A stretch of 64,000 nucleotides of DNA from CAZFDE01 sp964517795 (GCA_964517795.1 CAZFDE010000002.1:1-64000); one strand, 5' to 3'. Shown: positions 16,991 to 26,692, counted from the stretch's first letter. Notes: generated from the sequence alone by a model not told the origin. Program-made: numbers and translations.

Positions 16991-17413
16991 TCAGTAATTC
17001 GCTCGGATCCAACTGGTCGAGGTAATTTCATCGCCGTTGAGCAACACCTTAACCGTAACCCGAACAAAATCGCTGCTGTGGTCGGTCACCACCTGCTCGA
17101 AATTCGAGCCGCTGACATTTTCTGTCGTAACCTGCTGGGTATAATCGGCAAAATCGGTTAACTGTTCCCTGCGGGAATTGATCGGCGGTGAATAGGTGTC
17201 CTCCAGGCTGTACAAGTCTCCGAAAGCACTTTTTGCCGATAATTCCCGGATCTGCTCGGCCAGAAATTCGGCGGTGGACATTTGGGTCCCGGCTCCATTG
17301 GACCGGGTGAGTGAACTGTTGGCCGCCAAAAGCGAGGCAATGGCCAGGCCAACCAGAATCACCGCCACTAATACTTCAATCAATGTAAACGCCTTGTACG
17401 TTTTGATATTCAT
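16991..17413 (-). CDS. Prepilin-type protein, GspI/PilV-like minor pseudopilin
   Basis: About 140 aa. AGGAGG lies 6 nt ahead of the ATG at 17413. A short leader MNIKTYKA precedes FTLIEVLVAVILVGLAIASLLAANS, with Glu5. GspI-like features are the ALAxxLA-type helix and small size. It is encoded between the PilC-like platform gene and the GspJ-like pseudopilin. Confidence 0.8.
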   Translation of the reverse strand: MNIKTYKAFTLIEVLVAVILVGLAIASLLAANSSLTRSNGAGTQMSTAEFLAEQIRELSAKSAFGDLYSLEDTYSPPINSRREQLTDFADYTQQVTTENVSGSNFEQVVTDHSSDFVRVTVKVLLNGDEITSTSWIRANY

Positions 17414-17472
17414 CAAACACCTCCTGCTCGTGCTGCACGTTGAAAAACATTTTCGTTTTTCAAATCACCTGT

Positions 17473-18753
17473 TTAGCTGGTCACAACGCTGGACATCTTG
17501 AAAATCGGCAGAATGATACTCATCGCGATGAAGCCGACCAGAATACCCATCAGGACGATCATGATCGGTTCGATCATCGAAACCGTTGTTTTGATCGTTG
17601 CTTTCAGTTCACGACCATAGAATTCGGACACATCGCCGAGGACCTGACTCATCGTACCGGATTCCTCGCCGCTGCGGATCATCTGGACCACATTGGATGG
17701 CATCAGTTCCGGGTCTTTGAAGATGCCTTTGGTTTTATTTTCGTTTCGATAGCAAATTAAGGCACTGGCGATCTTACCGCCCTGCCGGATCTGTTCGTGG
17801 ACATATAGCCACATATTTCGATACAGCAGGTTGCCGGAAATTTGAGCGGTGATCGAAATCGTGTTGAGGATCGGCACACCTGCGCCGCTCAAGACACCCA
17901 TCGTATGCATACCGCGGGTGATGTAGAGGTTGCGGCACAACCGACGAATTAACGGAAGCGTCATTTTGACCCGGTCCCACCAGGCACGTCCGGCCGGTCG
18001 ATGAATGAAATACCAGAACCCCCCGAAGGCAGCCCCTAAACCGACAATCAATACATACCAGTAATGTCTGATGAACGCACTGGTCCCCATCAGGATCTTG
18101 GTCGGTGCGGGCAGCAGATCTTCCTTGCCGGCAAAAATCGCGGTAAATCGCGGCAGAACAAAGCATAACAAAAAGATCGTTACACTGACCGCCATGACCG
18201 CGATGATGATCGGATAGACCATCGCCCCTTTAATCTGCGAACGGGTTTCGGCCTCGGCATCCAGATATTCCGCCAGTTTGGTAAGCATCATGCTGAGATT
18301 ACCGGAGACCTCCGCAGCCGCAACCATGTTGATGTATAATTCGTCAAAGACATCGTCATGGTCGCTTAAGGCCTGTGAAAAGCTCTTACCGGACTCGATC
18401 TGATCTTTCAAATCGATGATGATCTCGGCAAATTTCGCCTTTTCCTCCTGCTCGGCGATTGACTGCAGCGAATCCTGCAGACTGATGCCCGCGCGGATCA
18501 TCACCGCCAGTTGATTGGTGAAATTGAGAATATCCTTGCGGCTCGGTCCCATCTCGACTTTGAAATTCCGCAACGAGTCCAGCGTACCCTGGACGACGTT
18601 GCCGGGACCGCCCTGCCGGGCATCGATCATTGAATCGGCGTCATAAAAACTCAATGAAGCCGAATCGTCTTGCTTCGGCTTGGCCGACGGCTTGGACGGC
18701 TCTTTTAAAACCGTCGAACTGTTATTCGATTGTTCGGGTGAATCCATAAACAT
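17473..18753 (-). CDS. PilC/GspF-family inner-membrane platform protein
   Basis: 426-aa platform protein of a type IV filament machine. A polar, low-complexity N-terminus (1 to about 55, rich in Ser, Lys and Pro) precedes two GspF domains. The first is at about 75-200 (FTNQLAVMIRAGISLQDSLQ, YPIIIAVMAVSVTIFLL) and the second at about 275-400 (RGMHTMGVLSGAGVPILNTI, MIEPIMIVLMGILVGFIAMS). Three transmembrane segments are visible. The SD GAGG is 6 nt upstream. The gene lies downstream of pilT and upstream of two pseudopilins. Confidence 0.92.
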   Translation of the reverse strand: MFMDSPEQSNNSSTVLKEPSKPSAKPKQDDSASLSFYDADSMIDARQGGPGNVVQGTLDSLRNFKVEMGPSRKDILNFTNQLAVMIRAGISLQDSLQSIAEQEEKAKFAEIIIDLKDQIESGKSFSQALSDHDDVFDELYINMVAAAEVSGNLSMMLTKLAEYLDAEAETRSQIKGAMVYPIIIAVMAVSVTIFLLCFVLPRFTAIFAGKEDLLPAPTKILMGTSAFIRHYWYVLIVGLGAAFGGFWYFIHRPAGRAWWDRVKMTLPLIRRLCRNLYITRGMHTMGVLSGAGVPILNTISITAQISGNLLYRNMWLYVHEQIRQGGKIASALICYRNENKTKGIFKDPELMPSNVVQMIRSGEESGTMSQVLGDVSEFYGRELKATIKTTVSMIEPIMIVLMGILVGFIAMSIILPIFKMSSVVTS

Positions 18754-18809
18754 AAGTCACCTCATATACTATATGAATTTTTGTTCGAGGATATCAACAC
18801 ACCGGGTGC

Positions 18810-19964
18810 TTAAAACAAGTTTAATTCGGACACACCGGATGCCTTGACGACCTCTTTCATTTCAGTGTTATCTTCCTGTTCTTCAATTTCACGTTTGACC
18901 GGTTCGCGCGAACGCAGTAACTTATCCATCTTACCCGGATTCGTCGAACGGGCCACGGCTTCCTCGAAATCCAGAAATCCCTGGAAATACATGTCCGCGA
19001 TACTGTTGTCCATATTCTGCATACCCAGTCGTCGCGAAGTTTCAATGATATTGGGAATTTCATAGACCCGGTTTTCACGAATACAGTTGCGAACGGCCGA
19101 AGTACACAAGAGGATCTCTACACAGGGCACCATGCCGGGTTTATCGACGCGACGAAACAGCGTCTGCGATATCACCGCCTGAAGCGTATTGGCCAACATC
19201 GTCCGGATCTGGTTTTGCTGGGCGGCCGGGTATATATCGATAATTCGCTCAACCGTCTGCGGTGCGTTGACCGTATGCAAGGTACTGAACACAAGGTGGC
19301 CGGTCTCGGCAGCCGTCATGGTCGAACTGGTCGTTTCCAGATCGCGCATTTCGCCGACCATGATAATATCCGGGTCCTGCCGCAAGACGTGGCGCAGGCC
19401 GGAGGCAAATGCCGGACAGTCCGAGCCGATTTCTCGCTGTTCGATCATACAACTCTCGTTCTGCAGGGCATATTCCACCGGATCTTCCAGTGTGATCACA
19501 CGCTTGGTGTATTTTTGATTGATCACACCAATCAGCGATGCCAGCGACGTACTTTTACCGGAACCGGTATGGCCGGTCACCAGCACCAACCCACGCGGCA
19601 GATCGGTTAATTCCTTGACGATCGGCGGCAGATGCAGTTCCTCGATATTCGGGATCTCGTTGGGGATAACACGAAATGAGATCGCGATCGTTTCACGCTG
19701 GAAGTGCGCATTGACACGGAAACGGTGGCCATCGTCCAGATACGTGGAAAAATCGAGATCGCGGTTCTGCTGGAACTGAGCAAACCGTTCTTCACCGACC
19801 ATTTCCATGACCATGCCGCGTGCCTCGTCTTCAGTCACCTCCGGCATTTCCATTTTAACCAATTCCGTATTACGCCGGAAAACGGGGGGCATGCCGACAT
19901 TAATATGAACGTCACTGGCCCCTTCATCGATTCCTGTTTGCAAAATTGTTTTGACGTCGTTCAT
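18810..19964 (-). CDS. pilT: PilT-family twitching/retraction ATPase
   Basis: 384-aa hexameric ATPase. The ATG at 19964 has GGAG 6 nt upstream; an in-frame TTG four codons earlier would contain that SD. The N-terminal PAS-like domain has GASDVHINVGMPPVFR. Walker A is GHTGSGKST, the Asp box follows (TLEDPVEY), Walker B is IIMVGEMRDLET, and the His box is TGHLVFSTLHT. The expected LTPT-like region reads CVEILLCTSAVRNCIRENR. It probably depolymerises the filament built by the PilB encoded just upstream, with a 23-bp gap. Confidence 0.92.
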   Translation of the reverse strand: MNDVKTILQTGIDEGASDVHINVGMPPVFRRNTELVKMEMPEVTEDEARGMVMEMVGEERFAQFQQNRDLDFSTYLDDGHRFRVNAHFQRETIAISFRVIPNEIPNIEELHLPPIVKELTDLPRGLVLVTGHTGSGKSTSLASLIGVINQKYTKRVITLEDPVEYALQNESCMIEQREIGSDCPAFASGLRHVLRQDPDIIMVGEMRDLETTSSTMTAAETGHLVFSTLHTVNAPQTVERIIDIYPAAQQNQIRTMLANTLQAVISQTLFRRVDKPGMVPCVEILLCTSAVRNCIRENRVYEIPNIIETSRRLGMQNMDNSIADMYFQGFLDFEEAVARSTNPGKMDKLLRSREPVKREIEEQEDNTEMKEVVKASGVSELNLF

Positions 19965-19987
19965 TTTAATCTCCAATTATTTGCTTT

Positions 19988-22063
19988 TTAATTGATGTTT
20001 TCGACAAAAACCTCATCTTCACTTTTACCATATACCTGGGTTACCCGAAGAACCTCCTCTACAGTGGTCAGTCCTTTTTTGACTTTCTCAATCCCATCCT
20101 CATAGAGTGCGGGACTTTTACTTTGCCGAAATGCCCGCCGCATATTACTGACCGACGAATCTTTATTGATCATATCTCTGAATCGCTCATCGATAATCAG
20201 CATTTCATATATACCGACTCGGCCGCTGTAGCCGGATTCACGGCATTTGTCACAGCCTTTACCATGATATAATAGCTTCGGATCGATTCCCATGCGTTCG
20301 ATTGAGGCCCGCATGTTCTCGGGGATCGAATAGGATTCTTTACAATGCGAACAAATTCGTCGTACTAAGCGCTGTGCCAGGACCGCATTCAGCGAGGCTG
20401 CGATTAAATATGCATCGATCCCGATATTCACCAACCGGGTGATACTGCTGGGTGCATCATTGGTATGCAGGGTGGAAAGAACCAGGTGGCCGGTTAAAGC
20501 GGCCTGAACTGCAATCCGCGCGGTTTCGTTATCACGGATTTCACCGATCATGATGACATCGGGGTCCTGACGCAACAGACTTCGCAATGCCGCTGCGAAA
20601 TCCATCCCGATCTGTTCTTTGACCTGGACCTGGTTACAGAAATCCAATTCGTATTCCACCGGATCTTCGACAGTCGAAATATTCATTTTATCGCCGTCCA
20701 TCTGAGAGATGGCCGAATAGAGCGTGGTACTTTTACCCGAACCGGTCGGCCCGGTTACCAGCATAATACCATTGGGCATTTCAATTTGCTGTCGAAATAA
20801 CTCCAGTGTTTTCGATTCCATCCCCAGCTTTTCAAGCCCTCGCAAAATGGATCGACTATCCAACAATCGGATCACCACCTTTTCGCCGCGATTGGTCGGC
20901 AAGGTTGAAATACGCAAATCGATCGTCCGGCCCCCCGCCAAGACCGAGACCTTTCCGTCCTGTGGCAGGCGTCGCTCGGAAATATCCAGATTCGCCATGA
21001 TCTTAATACGTGAAACGATCGCCGGATGCATTTTCAGCGGGGCTTGGCGAACCTCGAACAACGCGCCGTCAATACGATACCGAATCCGTGTACACTTGTT
21101 TTTCGGTTCAATATGAATATCACTGGCTCCTTCACCGATCGCGTTACTGATCAAATAATTTACGAATTTAATAATCGGCGACCGCGCCGCCATTTCTTCA
21201 AGGTCTTCGCTGCCGTCATCCTGGTCGGCCACAATTTCGACGTTCATCATATCGCTGATGATGCCGTCGAAATCACTGTCCACTTCCTGTTCCTTAATAT
21301 GTTCCCACAGCAACTCGATATTCTGCTGGGTACATACGACCACCGAGACTTTCATCTGCGAGCGTCGTCTGACGTCTTCGACCGCCAGTACATTTGGCGG
21401 TTGACTGGTGGCAAGCACCAGGTTGTCCCATTCCAGCGCTACCGGGCAGAGATAATTATCCATTAAAAAATCAATCTCAAGCCCGCTTTTATTGAGCACG
21501 CTGCGATCGACTTGCTCAATATCAAATTCTTTAAACTCGAGTCCGTAACTGTGGGCCTTGGCCGCAAGAAGATCTTTTTCCTCGATCAAGTCTGATTCGA
21601 GCAAGAACACTTCTACATCCAGTTGCGGACGAACCACCAATTCCTGACGCAAACGACAATGCGCTTCCGGTGTTAACGCCCCGATCTCAAAGAGAATATC
21701 TGCAAGATCATCTTGCGCCTCACTGCTGCCGGTCTGTTCGTTCGACGATTGTTGCGGACTATACAACGAACTCAGGCCGCGTATTTCATCCTCAGATGGC
21801 GACGGATCCGACTCATTCGACTCATCCGGTTCTTTCGAAGACTCAGTTTTGTCGACCGTCTTTGACGTTTCGCTAATATCCAACTCCTCCAGCAATTCCT
21901 CGTCTGTCAGTTGCGGTTGAGGCGGTGCGGTTTCCATGATTGTATCCGCATCAACCTCATTCCCATCGGATTCCTTTGGATCGTCGCTCCGTTGAGGACT
22001 CCAGAAGTCTTCCAGGCCGCCAGGGGGTTCTTCTCGTTTCTTTTCGAATCCAAACAAATTCAT
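19988..22063 (-). CDS. PilB/GspE-family filament assembly ATPase
   Basis: 691-aa ATPase. Residues 1 to about 110 are acidic and low-complexity (Glu, Asp and Ser repeats) and longer than usual. A GspE N-terminal domain follows (about 115-260: HCRLRQELVVRPQLDVEVFLLESD). The catalytic core has GASDIHIEPK, Walker A GPTGSGKST, Walker B VIMIGEIRDNET and TGHLVLSTLHTNDAP. A tetracysteine zinc module (CSHC...CDKC) precedes YSGRVGIYEML. It powers pilin polymerisation in the PilM/N/O cluster and is one of three paralogues in this window. Confidence 0.93.
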   Translation of the reverse strand: MNLFGFEKKREEPPGGLEDFWSPQRSDDPKESDGNEVDADTIMETAPPQPQLTDEELLEELDISETSKTVDKTESSKEPDESNESDPSPSEDEIRGLSSLYSPQQSSNEQTGSSEAQDDLADILFEIGALTPEAHCRLRQELVVRPQLDVEVFLLESDLIEEKDLLAAKAHSYGLEFKEFDIEQVDRSVLNKSGLEIDFLMDNYLCPVALEWDNLVLATSQPPNVLAVEDVRRRSQMKVSVVVCTQQNIELLWEHIKEQEVDSDFDGIISDMMNVEIVADQDDGSEDLEEMAARSPIIKFVNYLISNAIGEGASDIHIEPKNKCTRIRYRIDGALFEVRQAPLKMHPAIVSRIKIMANLDISERRLPQDGKVSVLAGGRTIDLRISTLPTNRGEKVVIRLLDSRSILRGLEKLGMESKTLELFRQQIEMPNGIMLVTGPTGSGKSTTLYSAISQMDGDKMNISTVEDPVEYELDFCNQVQVKEQIGMDFAAALRSLLRQDPDVIMIGEIRDNETARIAVQAALTGHLVLSTLHTNDAPSSITRLVNIGIDAYLIAASLNAVLAQRLVRRICSHCKESYSIPENMRASIERMGIDPKLLYHGKGCDKCRESGYSGRVGIYEMLIIDERFRDMINKDSSVSNMRRAFRQSKSPALYEDGIEKVKKGLTTVEEVLRVTQVYGKSEDEVFVENIN

Positions 22064-22067
22064 TTTC

Positions 22068-22796
22068 TTATTCTGTTAATTTTAAGATGGTTTGCCACTG
22101 GTCGCGCGCACCTTCCACATTGAACTGCTCAAAATTTGCAGGTTCAAGTACAACATAGTTATCTTCAATCCGGACTAATTCAAATTCCTTAATCCGATCT
22201 CCCACATAAACGACCCGATCATTAATCATACAACAGGGCTTTTCCTGCGATCCCGATCCTTGCATGATACTGAAAAGCTGCAGAGAATCGGCCAGTTTGG
22301 CCAACTGCTCCCGTCGAATCATCTCTGCGCTTGTACTGGAAACAGTGTTTTGGCTGGCAGCAATATTCATAAATGAGTCGTTACAAAACGGATTCTTGGA
22401 CAATTCATTCAGTTGCACCTGAGGGACGTCGCTGAATTGATAAAACTTTTTGACGATTTTCTTAATCCCGCTGTTCATTTGCGATTTTGAGCCGGTAATC
22501 GTTGTCAGCGCATTTTCCAATCGGACTTCCTCGGGTGTTTGGGTATTGATACTTGCGGCCCCTGCTTTTTTCGGGGTACTCTTGATGATCATCAGCCACA
22601 GCAGGCCGAATCCCAGAATGAAAAAGGCGATCAACAGGTACGTACTTTTACTGGCTTGTTGACTCTTTCCGGAGACACTGTAATAATCCCCTGAGGCATC
22701 TCGATCCTGGGCAGAGGCAGCATCGGGTCCTCCCGTTGATCGGGCCGCTTGATTGTTATTCATGCTATTTTGTTCTTTCATATAGTCCAGCATCAT
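22068..22796 (-). CDS. PilP/GspC-like inner-membrane alignment protein
   Basis: 242-aa single-pass protein. The N-terminus (1-45) is polar and disordered and the helix is at about 52-70 (TYLLIAFFILGFGLLWLMI). A periplasmic region with a helical segment leads to a C-terminal beta domain, MINDRVVYVGDRIKEFELVRI then YVVLEPANF, which matches the homology-region pattern of GspC and PilP (xINxxxVxVGDxI...V...I...V.L). It lies where pilP is found, between pilO and pilB, so it likely links the inner-membrane complex to a secretin. Not firmly assigned by sequence alone. Confidence 0.65.
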   Translation of the reverse strand: MMLDYMKEQNSMNNNQAARSTGGPDAASAQDRDASGDYYSVSGKSQQASKSTYLLIAFFILGFGLLWLMIIKSTPKKAGAASINTQTPEEVRLENALTTITGSKSQMNSGIKKIVKKFYQFSDVPQVQLNELSKNPFCNDSFMNIAASQNTVSSTSAEMIRREQLAKLADSLQLFSIMQGSGSQEKPCCMINDRVVYVGDRIKEFELVRIEDNYVVLEPANFEQFNVEGARDQWQTILKLTE

Positions 22797-22837
22797 ATCA
22801 CTCCATGAATGTCCTTATGGGTATCTTTCCCGGGTCT

Positions 22838-23398
22838 TCAGGTTTTGTCCTGGAAAAAGATACTCACAATAAAATCGGTTTCAATTTGACCTTCGGCATC
22901 GCGTGCTTTGGCCAGCTCTAATTCCCGAATTTTCATAATTCGAGGCAGCTTTTCCAGTTCGAGCATAAAGGAATAAAAGGAATTGAAATTCCCTTTGAGT
23001 ACCATCTTCAACGGCTGCTCGATATAACAGGTTCCGCCATTGCTGCTGTTCGTCATCTGACTGTCCTTTCGCCCTAATGTGCGGATGGACTTGGGCTCGA
23101 GATTTTGACGCTGGGCGATCACCGTTACCTGTTCGAGCACCTTATGTATTTCACTCTCCGGCGGCAGCTTACTCTCAAAAAATTCAACCGCATTTTGGAG
23201 CTGCTCGAGTTGTTCATTGATCCCTTCGGCGGCAAAGGTTGCCTCCTCAAATTCTGCTAACTTAGCCGATTTCTCAGATAGACGGCTCATTTGCAGGGCT
23301 AAGTTTCGATTGGCCGGCTTGATCATGAACCGATACGCCACATACGTTACTGCTAAGAGCAGGACAAAGAATATGGCTTTTTTTAGGTTTTCACTCAT
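22838..23398 (-). CDS. PilO-like inner-membrane alignment protein
   Basis: 186-aa single-pass protein. A short cytoplasmic tail and helix at 8-24 (AIFFVLLLAVTYVAYRF) are followed by a long coiled coil at about 35-85 (SRLSEKSAKLAEFEEATFAAEGI) and a ferredoxin-like periplasmic domain with QPLKMVLKGNFNSFYSFMLELEKLPRIMKI, a typical PilO segment. It should heterodimerise with the PilN-like protein encoded just upstream. Confidence 0.8.
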   Translation of the reverse strand: MSENLKKAIFFVLLLAVTYVAYRFMIKPANRNLALQMSRLSEKSAKLAEFEEATFAAEGINEQLEQLQNAVEFFESKLPPESEIHKVLEQVTVIAQRQNLEPKSIRTLGRKDSQMTNSSNGGTCYIEQPLKMVLKGNFNSFYSFMLELEKLPRIMKIRELELAKARDAEGQIETDFIVSIFFQDKT

Positions 23399-23419
23399 GG
23401 TTATACCCTCTCATGCTTA

Positions 23420-24193
23420 TTATTGGTCCGATTGGTTTTCATCTAATTCGCTGCCTATGATGACCTCGGCCTGATTGGCCGGGATTCGGCTGACAAAGGC
23501 ATTATTCGTTTTGATCTGCTGAATGTCATCTTCTGTTAAAGTCGCTTCTTTGGCTAATATCGCCGTCAGCTTAAATCGACGAAACATGACTTCCTCTATC
23601 TTATGTTCTTTTGACTCCACCAGTTCGACATTTTCCAGCATCGCTGAACTGCTGAGGTGCTCGATATAGGAGGCCACTTCCAGATCACTGGGCGCGAGTC
23701 CTTCAATATCGATATACGTTTCCATCAGCTTTTCACGAGAAATGGGCTGTTGATTGGTATCATCGCTGCCTTGTTTGGCCTGCTGATACTGGGTCGTCGC
23801 ACGTCGGCGTCGTACTGTATGCGCCGGTTCTTTTTGAATGAGTTCAATCTTCAAAAACGAAACACCTGTCGGCAGATTGTTTGTCATATAGGCCAACAGT
23901 ACACTGCGCGGTACCGGCTCGATTAATTCAGCTGTTGTCAGCGCGGTTTTAATCATTTCCTTGCGCTGGGCCTGTAGGGCTTCATACTGCTTGATGGCCT
24001 GCTCCGCTTCAGCCATTTTTTGATTAATCATCTTTTCCTTTTGTTCGATCGAATGCTGACGAACCTTGATCGATGCAAACACGCCGGCCAGGCTGACCAT
24101 AACGATCACAAAAAGAACAAGGTACAAAATATTCGTCCGCTTCGATTCGCTGCTTTGCACATAATCGTCTGGCACAAAATTTATATTCAACAT
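23420..24193 (-). CDS. PilN-like inner-membrane protein
   Basis: 257-aa protein. The N-terminus MLNINFVPDDYVQ resembles the PilN motif INLLPxR that binds PilM. A helix follows at about 22-42 (TNILYLVLFVIVMVSLAGVFA), then a coiled coil rich in Gln, Glu and Lys (45-85). The periplasmic part has SVLLAYMTNNLPTGVSFLKIEL and YIDIEGLAPSDLEVASYIEHL, the usual PilN order. It sits between the PilM and PilO genes with short gaps. Confidence 0.82.
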   Translation of the reverse strand: MLNINFVPDDYVQSSESKRTNILYLVLFVIVMVSLAGVFASIKVRQHSIEQKEKMINQKMAEAEQAIKQYEALQAQRKEMIKTALTTAELIEPVPRSVLLAYMTNNLPTGVSFLKIELIQKEPAHTVRRRRATTQYQQAKQGSDDTNQQPISREKLMETYIDIEGLAPSDLEVASYIEHLSSSAMLENVELVESKEHKIEEVMFRRFKLTAILAKEATLTEDDIQQIKTNNAFVSRIPANQAEVIIGSELDENQSDQ

Positions 24194-24211
24194 GATTCGA
24201 TCTCCTTTTGT

Positions 24212-25177
24212 TTATGGCAAACTTAATCCGAAAGCGGAAGCCCAGCTTGTCTGACATTCACGGCGGTCGATCCCACACTGCTGCGGATTTGATATCTCGA
24301 CCGCTGTCAGGCAATCCCCCATTTGGGCCGGCATATCCAGCTTCGGCGCGATTTTCATATAAATTTCTCGATCCACGAGTTGTCCGCTTAAAAAGATTTG
24401 CCGTTCGATCGGGCAATTCGGGTAGAGCTGACTGAATCGGTCCTTACAGGCCGTCAATTCAAGCAGCAGTTGTTTCAGGCCGCCTTCCTGATCCAGTAAC
24501 TGATTGCCGATTTTGATCGAACGGGCGAACAATAATTGTTTATGACGACAAATCACCAGATTGGTATGATTCGAATTAATATCAATCAGAATCACGACCG
24601 CAGTCAGATCGGATTCTCGTCTTCCAAAAAAACAGGCATAGGTATTCATCAATGCCATCGGCCACAGGGCAATTGTCCGAACATTGAGCCCAACCCGGTC
24701 ATAAATGGCCAGATTGCGATCTACCTTACAGCGCTGGATTGCCACCGCAATCACCTGACCGGCCTCGGTCGGTAAATACTTGATCATAACATCATTGAGA
24801 TCACTGGGCAGTTTATGGCGGATTTGGGCATAGAGGGCATCCTGTACCTTACGGTCTTCCAGGTTAATCTGCTGACCATCAGCAATACATTCATCGGGGA
24901 CACGAAGCGTATCCAAAAAGACTTCAGCCGGGGGCATAGCGGCCACAACCTGTTTGCCGCGAAACCGACGGCTTTTCATTGATGTGCCGATCGTATCGAT
25001 CATCCATTTTTGCCATTGTGCACTGCCGGATTCGATTTCCTGCGGACATACCTCGAAAGCTCCGGAAATTACCGAAATATCCCCTTTGCCACAGCGGCCA
25101 AGCTGAGCCATTTTGAGCTCGCCGCCCGACAAATCAATGCCAATGAAAAAGGGCTTCTTGTTCAAAAAACTAAGCAT
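24212..25177 (-). CDS. PilM-like actin-fold ATPase
   Basis: 321-aa cytoplasmic protein and first gene of the pilus-assembly operon. FIGIDLSGGELKMAQL is the phosphate-1 loop of the PilM/FtsA/actin fold. VVAAMPPAEVFLDTLRVP matches the segment preceding subdomain 1C, and VVILIDINSNHTNLVI is the phosphate-2 loop. PilM binds the PilN tail beneath the inner membrane. It is shorter than typical PilM (about 350 aa). A second PilM-like gene begins at the end of the window. Confidence 0.82.
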   Translation of the reverse strand: MLSFLNKKPFFIGIDLSGGELKMAQLGRCGKGDISVISGAFEVCPQEIESGSAQWQKWMIDTIGTSMKSRRFRGKQVVAAMPPAEVFLDTLRVPDECIADGQQINLEDRKVQDALYAQIRHKLPSDLNDVMIKYLPTEAGQVIAVAIQRCKVDRNLAIYDRVGLNVRTIALWPMALMNTYACFFGRRESDLTAVVILIDINSNHTNLVICRHKQLLFARSIKIGNQLLDQEGGLKQLLLELTACKDRFSQLYPNCPIERQIFLSGQLVDREIYMKIAPKLDMPAQMGDCLTAVEISNPQQCGIDRRECQTSWASAFGLSLP

Positions 25178-25647
25178 ACCGAGCCTCTATCTTTCCTTTG
25201 ACCCTTCAGCCTATCCTCCAGCGGTCTTGTTCATGTTTCATTACACCATTTATTTCAACGGGTTGCATTGCGATGCGATACCTGCTTCATCGGCCACAAT
25301 GACACCGAAGTTCAGCACTGAATCGCCCTGCAATCCGCACTCCCGACGGATAGGCGGGGGCTATGTAAAATATATGAAATAAAACCAATAACGCACAACT
25401 GCTGAAGGCGCTATATTGGGAATCTGAAGCCCAAACACGTCTCCCAGGTCCCATAAAAGATGCCTTGCACAGCCGCTATGAATTGTCACGATATGATGAT
25501 CATAATTTCTTCGGCTATTGCCACAAATCGTCGATATGATCGCTTGCACAAGATCAGACAAAAAAATAAAAGGAATTTAAAGATTTCATGGAAATGAATC
25601 GGCTTGTTTTATTAGCGTCTGTGTTTATCGGACACTGCGCAATGCCA
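25178..25647. other. 470-bp intergenic region with a small open stretch of unknown meaning
   Basis: This is the leader and promoter region of the pilM operon plus the end of gpsA. No clear sigma-70 promoter was found. On the minus strand 25253-25360 stays open for 36 codons and ends with TAA; it has protein-like composition (QGDSVLNFGVIVADEAGIA) but no start codon, so it may be a decayed gene end or chance. A short hairpin GCAT-CGCA-ATGC lies inside it. I recognised no riboswitch. Confidence 0.4.
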
Positions 25648-26649
25648 TTATTCGGCTTTAAGCTGTCGGGTCATCAGATCTGTGATCGCTTGTTTAAGCG
25701 GTTTGCCTTCAAAAAGAATACTGAAAACCGCTTCGGTGATAGGCATTTCGACCTGATGCTGCCGGGCCAGTTCAACGACCGAACGGCATGTGGCCACCCC
25801 TTCGACAACCGACGAGGTTGCCGCCAGGGCCTGATCAGGGCTTTGCCCCTGGCCAATGCGTTCGCCGAAACTGCGATTTCGTCCCGACGGTGAGATACAG
25901 GTCGTGACCAGATCGCCCAAGCCGGTAAGACCCGAAAATGTATGTTCGCTTGCACCCATTGCGACACCCAGACGGGTGATCTCTGCCAACCCCCTGCCTA
26001 ACAGGGACGCCTTAGCATTATCGCCGATCTGCAGGCCATCGATCATGCCTCCTGCGATCGCTATTACGTTTTTCATTGCGCCGGCAAGCTCGACTCCGGT
26101 CATATCTGAATTGGTATAAACTCGAAACCACGGGCATGTCAAAAGAGTCTGCACCTCTATTGCCAAAGCATTCTGATTGGAGGCTACGGCAGCGGTGGCC
26201 GGCAATCGTCGCGCTAATTCATCGGCGATGGTCGGACCGGAAAGTACGCATAAACCGCCAATGTCTTTTTGCTGAAGTAATTCACTTAATATCTGGGTTG
26301 GCCGCAGCAGAGTCTTGTTTTCGATGCCTTTGGTTACCGAAACAATCGCTTTAAGCGACGATATAGAACCCTCCAAACGCTGCCATACGCCTCGGACATA
26401 TTGACACGGGACGGCAGAGACAGCCAAGTCAATCCCTTCAAAAACCTTGGCATCATCTGGTTCAAAACTCATCGATTCGGGAATTTTGTATCCGGGCAGA
26501 AAATGCGTATTTTCCCCATTCCGCTCGATCTGACGCAGTTGCTCGCTGTCATGACCCCACATATGGACGTCAAGGCCTTTTTCGCACAGCAGCATCGCCA
26601 GAACGGTGCCCATCGCTCCGTCACCAATTATCGCGATTCGTTTAAACAT
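25648..26649 (-). CDS. gpsA: Glycerol-3-phosphate dehydrogenase [NAD(P)+]
   Basis: 333-aa cytoplasmic enzyme reducing dihydroxyacetone phosphate to sn-glycerol-3-phosphate for phospholipid synthesis. The N-terminal Rossmann motif is AIIGDGAMGTVLA (GxGxxG). VSVTKGIE and VLSGPTIADELARRLPA are the substrate-side loops. GAMKNVIAIAGGMIDGLQIGDNAKA holds the catalytic Lys, and SGLTGLGDLVTTCISPSGRNR is the family signature. The start is placed at MFKRIAII, 43 bp after hflX; longer in-frame extensions lack homology. No clear SD is visible, so translation may depend on hflX coupling. Confidence 0.93.
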   Translation of the reverse strand: MFKRIAIIGDGAMGTVLAMLLCEKGLDVHMWGHDSEQLRQIERNGENTHFLPGYKIPESMSFEPDDAKVFEGIDLAVSAVPCQYVRGVWQRLEGSISSLKAIVSVTKGIENKTLLRPTQILSELLQQKDIGGLCVLSGPTIADELARRLPATAAVASNQNALAIEVQTLLTCPWFRVYTNSDMTGVELAGAMKNVIAIAGGMIDGLQIGDNAKASLLGRGLAEITRLGVAMGASEHTFSGLTGLGDLVTTCISPSGRNRSFGERIGQGQSPDQALAATSSVVEGVATCRSVVELARQHQVEMPITEAVFSILFEGKPLKQAITDLMTRQLKAE

Positions 26650-26692
26650 GCCGGGTATTAAACACGAAATCGGGGATTTTTGCAAGCCGTGA

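Noticed and set aside
25260..25380. Possible cyclic-di-GMP or other riboswitch ahead of the pilM operon
   Set aside because: I compared it with the GEMM consensus and found no conserved core; only small hairpins are present.
25588..25893. Plus-strand frame beginning with a hydrophobic MEMNRLVLLASVFIGHC
   Set aside because: The start looks like a signal peptide, but most of the frame is antisense to gpsA and no domain is visible.
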